Below, one piece after another: positions 59,796 through 64,000 of a stretch of 64,000 nucleotides of DNA. Location: NCBI RefSeq assembly GCF_009769385.1, contig NZ_ML775960.1:470093-534092 (forward strand), written 5' to 3'. How positions within the stretch are numbered: the first letter of the stretch is position 1; the number at the start of each line of letters is the position of its first letter. The DNA is from Saccharothrix deserti. Lineage in GTDB: Bacteria; Actinomycetota; Actinomycetes; Mycobacteriales; Pseudonocardiaceae. Both the position numbers and the translations under genes were made by a program. The notes below the pieces were generated by a model that did no database searches, was not told the origin of the DNA, and saw only the letters and a program-made list of their open reading frames with translations.

Positions 59796-60148
59796 GCATC
59801 TCCTCCAGTGCTGTCGCTGAATGACGACGAGTACCGCCTCCGCCATCCGGCCACGCACCGGACAGTTGATCCATCTGGGTGATTCCAGCGCGACGGGATC
59901 GCCAGCCGTACTGAACATCGGCGAAGCCCTCACGGCGGAACAGCACGTGCAGCGCGCGGCCGACCGGTCGTGCCCACGTGGCTAGCGCAGGCCGAGCAGC
60001 GGGCGCGGGGCTGGTCGACTTCGCGCAGGTCAGGATGGGACTCGGCGTGGCCTCCGGACGCTGAGGCCTCCGTCCGGTCGCCTGCTACGGGGGTGTCGCG
60101 ATGGCTCACAAACCCAAGATCATCTCCCAGATTTCTCCCGAGATGGGG

Positions 60149-60184
60149 AGAGGCCCCCTCCTCCCGGAGGAGGAAAGGGCCTCT
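60149..60184. terminator. Terminator-like hairpin next to tRNA-Pro
   Basis: AGAGGCCC at 60149-60156 pairs with GGGCCTCT at 60177-60184, with inner CCTCC/GGAGG pairing. Lies 7 bp from the tRNA-Pro end and inside the element, so after integration it replaces the original tRNA terminator (now at 46735-46770). Confidence 0.65.
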
Positions 60185-60189
60185 GACCT

Positions 60190-60233
60190 CGTCGGGGCGA
60201 CAGGATTTGAACCTGCGACCCCCCGCTCCCAAA
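60190..60233 (-). repeat. Attachment site inside the intact tRNA-Pro gene
   Basis: Right-hand copy of the 44-bp direct repeat, matching 46774-46817. It supplies the tRNA 3' half, so the gene stays functional after integration. Confidence 0.92.
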
Positions 60234-60265
60234 GCGGGTGCGCTACCAAACTGCGCCACGCCCCG
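60192..60265 (-). tRNA. tRNA-Pro (anticodon TGG)
   Basis: 74 nt. Acceptor stem CGGGGCG/CGCCCCG, D-arm GCGC...GCGC, anticodon stem CCCGC/GCGGG with loop TTTGGGA, T-arm GCAGG-TTCAAAT-CCTGT. No encoded CCA. Hosts the att site of the 13.4-kb element. Confidence 0.96.
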
Positions 60266-60326
60266 GTCCACCCCAGCCTATCGCGACCCGCTAAGCTAAC
60301 CCCGCGCCCACCCCGGTAGGCGCGTC

Positions 60327-60397
60327 GCGGGTGTAGCTCAATGGTAGAGCCCCAGCCTTCCAAGCTGGTCATGCGGGTTCGATTCCCGTCACCCGCT
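60327..60397 (+). tRNA. tRNA-Gly (anticodon TCC), CCA encoded at 60398-60400
   Basis: 71 nt plus CCA. Acceptor GCGGGTG/CACCCGC, D-arm GCTC...GAGC, anticodon stem CCAGC/GCTGG with loop CTTCCAA, T-arm GCGGG-TTCGATT-CCCGT. Divergent from tRNA-Pro across 61 bp. The integrase stop of the second element lies inside its 3' half. Confidence 0.96.
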
Positions 60398-61625
60398 CCA
60401 CCTTCTTCTTGCTGGTAGATCGCTTGCGGACCGTCCCACGTGGACGGTCTTTTGCTTTCTGATGATCTTCCGTGCCCCTCGCGTGCCCCTTCTCCTCCGG
60501 CGTGCCCTTCTCGGCGGTGATCATCGCCTCAATCCCAGCGGCGATCTTCCGCCCCCTCTCCTCCCGCGCGTGGAGGTAGATGAGAGCCGCGCGGGTAGAG
60601 CTGTGGCCCATCCGATCCATCAGCTCCCGAAGCGTCGCCCCAGTCTCGGCCGCCAGGGTGTTGCCGGTGTGCCGGAGGTCGTGGAGGTGGACGTCAGGCA
60701 TTCCCGCGGCTTGCCTGGCCGCGTTCCAGATGTGCCAGAAGTTGTTGCGCTTCGGCCTGCCACCCTTCGGCCCGACGAACACCCAGGCGTCCTCGTCGTC
60801 GTCCACGAAGGCGTCAAGGTGCCGCTCGATCTCCTCACCGAGGAACGGCGGCAGCGTGACCGGCCGCTTGCTCTTGGCCTTGGGATCGTCCTCGAACAAC
60901 GGCCCGGAGTCCGGCTGCACGGTCTGCCGCTCGACCTGGACCACGCAGAACGTCCGCTCACCGTCGTGGACGACCGAGAAGTCACCCCGCTTGAGACCCA
61001 CCATCTCAGCGAACCGCAGGCTGCCGAACGTCGCGAGCAACACCATCAGGCGGTACCGCTCCTCGATGGCGTCAGCCGCCGCGAACACCTGCTTCAGCGT
61101 GGCGGTGGGCCGCTCCGGGCTCTCCTCCTTGCCGCCGCCCTTGATCGTGCACGGGTTGTGCTTGAGGAGCCGTTCCTCCGGTGCCGACGCCGTGTTGAGG
61201 ACCGCCCGCAGGAACCGGTACGCCTTGGCCACGGTCACGTCACCCACACCGTCGTCCTGCATCTCCTTCCGCCACCTCCGGACCCGAGACGGGGTGAGGT
61301 CAGCGAGCATCACGTCACCGATCCTCGGTCCGACGTGGTTGCGAAGCAGGCCGTCGTACAGCTCGACCGTCCGCACAGCCAGGTCCCGCTCTTTGATCCA
61401 CGCTTCGGCGTAGTCGCGCAGCTTGATCTTGCCTGCGTCGGGGTTGGTCCAGTCGTTCCGCCGAATGTCCGTCTCGACCTCAGCGAGCCACTGGTCAGCG
61501 TCCTTCTCCCGCTCGAACGTCATCGGCGCGGTGTGCTGCCTGTCGTCCGGCCCCTGGTATCGCGCCTGCCACCGCCCCGACGGCAGTTGTCGGACCCGCC
61601 CGAACCGACGTCGCTTGTCACTCAT
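60369..61625 (-). CDS. Tyrosine recombinase (integrase) of the tRNA-Gly element
   Basis: 418 residues. AP2-like arm-binding start (GRVRQLPSGRWQARYQGPDD), core-binding domain ~65-165, then Arg in GSLRFAEMVGL, HDLRHTGNT (HxxR), RMGHSS and Tyr in AALIYLHA. Its last codons and stop (60369-60371) are encoded by the tRNA-Gly 3' half, the usual layout for tRNA-directed integrases and direct evidence for the target site. Confidence 0.94.
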   Translation of the reverse strand: MSDKRRRFGRVRQLPSGRWQARYQGPDDRQHTAPMTFEREKDADQWLAEVETDIRRNDWTNPDAGKIKLRDYAEAWIKERDLAVRTVELYDGLLRNHVGPRIGDVMLADLTPSRVRRWRKEMQDDGVGDVTVAKAYRFLRAVLNTASAPEERLLKHNPCTIKGGGKEESPERPTATLKQVFAAADAIEERYRLMVLLATFGSLRFAEMVGLKRGDFSVVHDGERTFCVVQVERQTVQPDSGPLFEDDPKAKSKRPVTLPPFLGEEIERHLDAFVDDDEDAWVFVGPKGGRPKRNNFWHIWNAARQAAGMPDVHLHDLRHTGNTLAAETGATLRELMDRMGHSSTRAALIYLHAREERGRKIAAGIEAMITAEKGTPEEKGHARGTEDHQKAKDRPRGTVRKRSTSKKKVERVTGIEPA

Positions 61626-61843
61626 GACGCCCGCCGCAGGTGTTGCCGAACGGCAGCCGGGTCGAACGCCTCCACCCGACCGGCCTCGATGAAGGCGTCG
61701 AGGTCAGCCCGCTTGAACCGGATGAACCGCCCAAGCCGGTGGAACGGGATGCGCCGCTCCGCGATCAGCCGGCGGACGAACCGCTCGGTCGTGCTCATGT
61801 ACTCGGCCGCTTCGGGCACGCTGAAGTGCTCTTTCTCGTGCAT
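61622..61843 (-). CDS. Excisionase-like HTH_17 protein
   Basis: 73 residues from ATG 61843 (GGGGGG upstream). MHEKEHFSVPEAAEYMSTTE and FVRRLIAERRIPFHRLGRFI, RFKRADLDAFIE form the excisionase winged helix. Its TGA overlaps the integrase ATG (ATGA), as in pSAM2-type xis-int pairs. Confidence 0.88.
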   Translation of the reverse strand: MHEKEHFSVPEAAEYMSTTERFVRRLIAERRIPFHRLGRFIRFKRADLDAFIEAGRVEAFDPAAVRQHLRRAS

Positions 61844-61859
61844 CGGTGATCCCCCCAGA

Positions 61860-63464
61860 TCAAGCCGCTTGGTCAGTTGCCGAACTCTCTTGCGCACCGG
61901 CCGACGCGAGCAGCGCCGCCGTGTACTCCGCTTTCCAGCGCCGCCGCTCCGCGACCGCCCGCAGCAGCAGGTGAGGCCGAGGAGGCACGTTCGGATCGCC
62001 GGGCTGGACGTTGTTCCACACAACCCGCGCGGGCTGGTCTTCCTGCTTGATCCCGACATCGGCAAGCAGTTGCCGAACGAACGTCACCCGGTCGTGCTTG
62101 TGGTCAGCGAGCGACTTGCCCGACCACTTCCGCGACACCAACACCCGGCGACCGGCCACGCCGAGGGTGGAGCGCTTGTGCGCCTTGCCCTTGCACCGGC
62201 CGGGCTCCATCGACAGCCGAGCGCCCTTCGGTTGGACGCCGTAGAGCAGCCACACCGGGCACTGCGGAGAGCACGGCGTCACGGCCAGCTCCGCACACAG
62301 CCGTTCGGCGTGGTCCTCCTGGCGGCTGGTCTGGGCGTCGAAGCACTCACCGATGCTCTTGGTCAGGTACTTCGTCAGGTAGCCGATGTGCCGACCGGCC
62401 TCTTCGGTGCCGCCGAGGATGCCCTTCGAGTGCACCTGCACTCCGAACCGCGCCACATGCGCCGGACGCTCCACCTGGTCGAGAGCTTCCTCCCAGGTAG
62501 GCAGCGGTTCGCGGGTGACCGGGTCGACGAACCCCTTCGTCCGCGAGTCCCACACCGGCCGGTTGTCGCCGCTGTACTTGATCTCGTCATGGTTCGGCCA
62601 CCAGACCTGGTGATAGGTGGCCTCAGCGACCGCCCGCAGCTCCGCGCGCGAGATCGAACCCCGAACAGCCGCGTGCCAGTGCGGCGCCAGACGCCGCTGA
62701 GGCTCGACCGTGGAGAAGTACTGCACATCCCACCCGACGCACCGCCGCAGGTTCTGTACGAACCGGTCCAGCAGTGCCGCGAAGTGCACCGCGTCCCGAG
62801 CCGCCCGCCGGTAGTCGTAGCGAGCCGGATCAACCGGCGTGCCGTCGCTGCGTACCTTCCCGTAGCTGTCGAGCGTCAGCGTGAGGAACGTCGAAGGCTG
62901 GTACTTGCCCCCGAAGACCCGGCCAACGGTCCGCTTCTGGACCGGCCGCCGAGGCAGGTTCGGCGCATCCTGCCGCCGACGCGTAGACCGCTTCCGCACC
63001 GCCCGAGACCGCACCTCCAACGGAGGAAACGCACCGCGGACTCCCCGTTGCCGAAGTTCGGCATCGACACCGGCAACCTCCTCCCGCACCTCCTCCGCGC
63101 CGATCTCATCTCCCTCTTCCACGGCCTGGCGGTACGCCTTGACCAGATCCGCCCGGTACGCCGTCAACGCCCGCTGATCGTCGCTGGGAGCGTGCGGAGT
63201 GAAGTCGGGTTCCTCGGTCAGATGCCACCCCTCGCGGCACTGCGCCATCCGCAACCGCCGGTTCTTCTCCGCGCAGGTCGGGCACACACTGGCCACGGTC
63301 GAACCGCACGCCACGGGCACGATCTCCACCCGACCGGTGTCCAGGTCGATCCGCTCCTTCGCCAGCGGCCGGACACAGACGCCGTGCTCCTCAGCCACCG
63401 CCCGAGCCACATCGAGCGCCGCCGGCTGCTTCATCCGGTCCGCCCGAGTCAGGTACTCGCTCAC
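61860..63464 (-). CDS. RepSA-like rolling-circle replication initiator
   Basis: 534 residues. Cysteine pairs (CGSTVASVCPTCAEK) form a zinc finger in the N-terminal region; STFLTLTLDSYGKV is motif 1; LAPHWHAAVRG is the HUH-like metal motif; IGYLTKYLTKS carries the Y-x3-Y catalytic tyrosine motif. Nicks the element's double-strand origin and starts rolling-circle replication. GTG 63464 overlaps the stop of the preceding transfer gene fragment (GTGA). Confidence 0.88.
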   Translation of the reverse strand: MSEYLTRADRMKQPAALDVARAVAEEHGVCVRPLAKERIDLDTGRVEIVPVACGSTVASVCPTCAEKNRRLRMAQCREGWHLTEEPDFTPHAPSDDQRALTAYRADLVKAYRQAVEEGDEIGAEEVREEVAGVDAELRQRGVRGAFPPLEVRSRAVRKRSTRRRQDAPNLPRRPVQKRTVGRVFGGKYQPSTFLTLTLDSYGKVRSDGTPVDPARYDYRRAARDAVHFAALLDRFVQNLRRCVGWDVQYFSTVEPQRRLAPHWHAAVRGSISRAELRAVAEATYHQVWWPNHDEIKYSGDNRPVWDSRTKGFVDPVTREPLPTWEEALDQVERPAHVARFGVQVHSKGILGGTEEAGRHIGYLTKYLTKSIGECFDAQTSRQEDHAERLCAELAVTPCSPQCPVWLLYGVQPKGARLSMEPGRCKGKAHKRSTLGVAGRRVLVSRKWSGKSLADHKHDRVTFVRQLLADVGIKQEDQPARVVWNNVQPGDPNVPPRPHLLLRAVAERRRWKAEYTAALLASAGAQESSATDQAA

Positions 63465-63850
63465 GCCGCCTCCTCCCTGGTGCCATCCGGCCGAGTCTGG
63501 AAGTCATGAACGGTCGCGTCGGCCAGGTAGATACTCAGCTCGACAAGGTCGGCATCGGTCACGTGGAAGGCCCGAGCCCGTTCCGGCTCCCGCTGCCCGT
63601 CCTGCTTCACCCAGGCCACGCCCGGCGTGTTCTCACTGATCACGTGGGCCGCCGCGCCGCGCTGTCGAACGCCGTCGCCAAGGACCATGTCCACCTGTTG
63701 CGGTTCGTCCAGTCGCAAAGCCACGCGGGTGCTGAACAGGTGCCGGAAGGAGACGACCTCCTTACGCGGGTCCTGCACCAGGCCGACGACCGCGTAGCCG
63801 GGTGCCCGCCCCTGCGAGGTGATGGTCTGGATACCGATCTTTTCGTTTCG
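63461..63850 (-). pseudogene. C-terminal fragment of an FtsK/SpoIIIE-type transfer protein (TraSA/TraB-like)
   Basis: About 128 residues from ~NEKIGIQTITSQGRAPGYAV onward match the end of FtsK/SpoIIIE translocases: GLVQDPRKEVVSFRHLF, TRVALRLDEPQQVDMVLG, then GVAWVKQDGQREPERARAF. No P-loop or Walker B is present, as these lie N-terminal to the break. Only a TTG start exists upstream (63943), and the frame there becomes unrelated Pro-rich sequence that overlaps the IS630 end, so the gene is interrupted. The rest may continue beyond the insertion sequence. Confidence 0.75.
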
Positions 63851-63873
63851 GGGTGACGGTTGCTCTTGCCGGC

Positions 63874-63901
63874 GGGTGTATGCCGGTGGGTGTATGCCGG
63901 T
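63874..63901. repeat. 14-bp tandem repeat at the IS boundary
   Basis: GGGTGTATGCCGGT occurs twice back to back directly upstream of the transposase start. Probably part of the insertion-sequence end. Confidence 0.7.
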
Positions 63902-63904
63902 GGG

Positions 63905-64000
63905 ATGCGGTATTCCGATGGTGGTGGTCTGACCGCGGAGCAACGGGCCCGGCGGGAACGGGTGCGGTTCGAGGCCGCCGAATTGTTCGCCCAGGGGATG
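63905..64000 (+). CDS. IS630-family transposase, N-terminal part (runs off window)
   Basis: 32 visible residues: MRYSDGGGLTAEQRARRERV and RFEAAELFAQG, the N-terminus of actinobacterial IS630 transposases that precedes a winged-helix DNA-binding domain. No stop before the window end. Confidence 0.8.
   Translation, partial: MRYSDGGGLTAEQRARRERVRFEAAELFAQGM

Larger units (their letters stand above)
46774..60233. mobile_element. 13.4-kb integrated element in tRNA-Pro(TGG), phage-satellite-like
   Basis: Bounded by the perfect 44-bp direct repeats 46774-46817 and 60190-60233. Contents: integrase and XRE repressor (leftward), a divergent rightward early operon (49220-55393) with HTH proteins, a Rep-like protein with internal iterons, a VRR-Nuc-like protein, RusA and a tail-like protein, then accessory genes and an excisionase-like gene near the tRNA end. 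No terminase, capsid, portal, lysis, FtsK/Tra or RCR Rep gene is visible. This composition fits a phage satellite or reduced prophage better than an AICE. Confidence 0.85.
60369..64000. mobile_element. AICE-type integrative element at tRNA-Gly (continues beyond window)
   Basis: From the tRNA-Gly 3' end: integrase, excisionase and RepSA-like initiator, then the end of an FtsK-type transfer gene, all leftward and overlapping. This int-xis-rep-tra module is that of pSAM2-like actinomycete elements. The transfer gene is only a fragment here, next to an IS630-family transposase. The far att copy is outside. Confidence 0.85.

Noticed and set aside
59930..60271. Leftward frame across the tRNA-Pro gene
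   Set aside because: Its N-terminal part (RRFKSCRPD) is the usual false translation of a tRNA gene.
60462..63509. 1015-residue rightward frame opposite integrase, xis and rep
   Set aside because: Antisense shadow; composition is His/Arg/Pro-rich and no domain is visible.

Overview
The DNA is very GC-rich with strong third-position G/C bias, GTG starts, GTGA/ATGA stop-start overlaps, paired clpP genes, a DUF3558 lipoprotein, TAT-exported enzymes and actinomycete-type integrative elements. It fits a chromosome of a filamentous actinomycete, most likely in the Pseudonocardiales (Saccharothrix, Lentzea, Actinosynnema or Amycolatopsis type). The genus is inferred from gene content, not from a search.

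Layout. 1-8.5 kb: a partial membrane ferric-reductase-like/ferredoxin fusion, a B12-binding radical SAM protein, DoxX, an ABC-2 exporter operon (ATPase plus two permeases), a GNAT enzyme, a GtrA-like protein, ndk and a small membrane protein. 8.2-19 kb: a 1840-residue secreted alpha-amylase/pullulanase with a maltose-type operator upstream, a MerR-VOC regulator, a PhoD phosphatase, an HSL-type esterase divergent from a PucR-type regulator, and another GNAT. 19-24.6 kb: the coupled valS-folC-DUF4233 operon and a membrane-anchored protein. 24.9-36 kb: a formate-dehydrogenase-like molybdoenzyme, a DUF2238 protein, a DUF3558 lipoprotein, an NB-ARC/TPR protein with a possible amyloid motif, a phytoene-desaturase-like oxidase, an OFA-type transporter with its small subunit, fdhD and a class III CoA-transferase. 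36-46.7 kb: a TAT esterase, a methyltransferase, a cyclase-like protein converging on a membrane protein, a small hydrolase, the proteostasis block tig-clpP1-clpP2-clpX, a 1.3-kb non-coding stretch, a LysR regulator and a small hypothetical gene.

46.77-60.23 kb: a 13.4-kb integrated element flanked by a perfect 44-bp repeat of the tRNA-Pro 3' end. It carries an integrase with an inserted LacI-type helix-turn-helix, a divergent XRE switch, a tightly overlapping early-gene operon (HTH proteins, a Rep-like protein with iterons inside its own gene, a catalytically degenerate VRR-Nuc-like protein, RusA, a tail-like protein), a proline-rich secreted protein, an operator array before a 64-residue DNA-binding-like protein, and a small-protein/DUF6879/XRE-DUF5753 cargo trio. 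No capsid, portal, terminase or conjugation gene is visible, so it looks like a phage satellite or a reduced prophage.

60.37-64.0 kb: a second, AICE-type element starts in a divergent tRNA-Gly gene 61 bp away, with integrase, excisionase and a RepSA-like rolling-circle initiator. Its FtsK-type transfer gene survives here only as a C-terminal piece next to an incoming IS630-family transposase. That element continues past the window.
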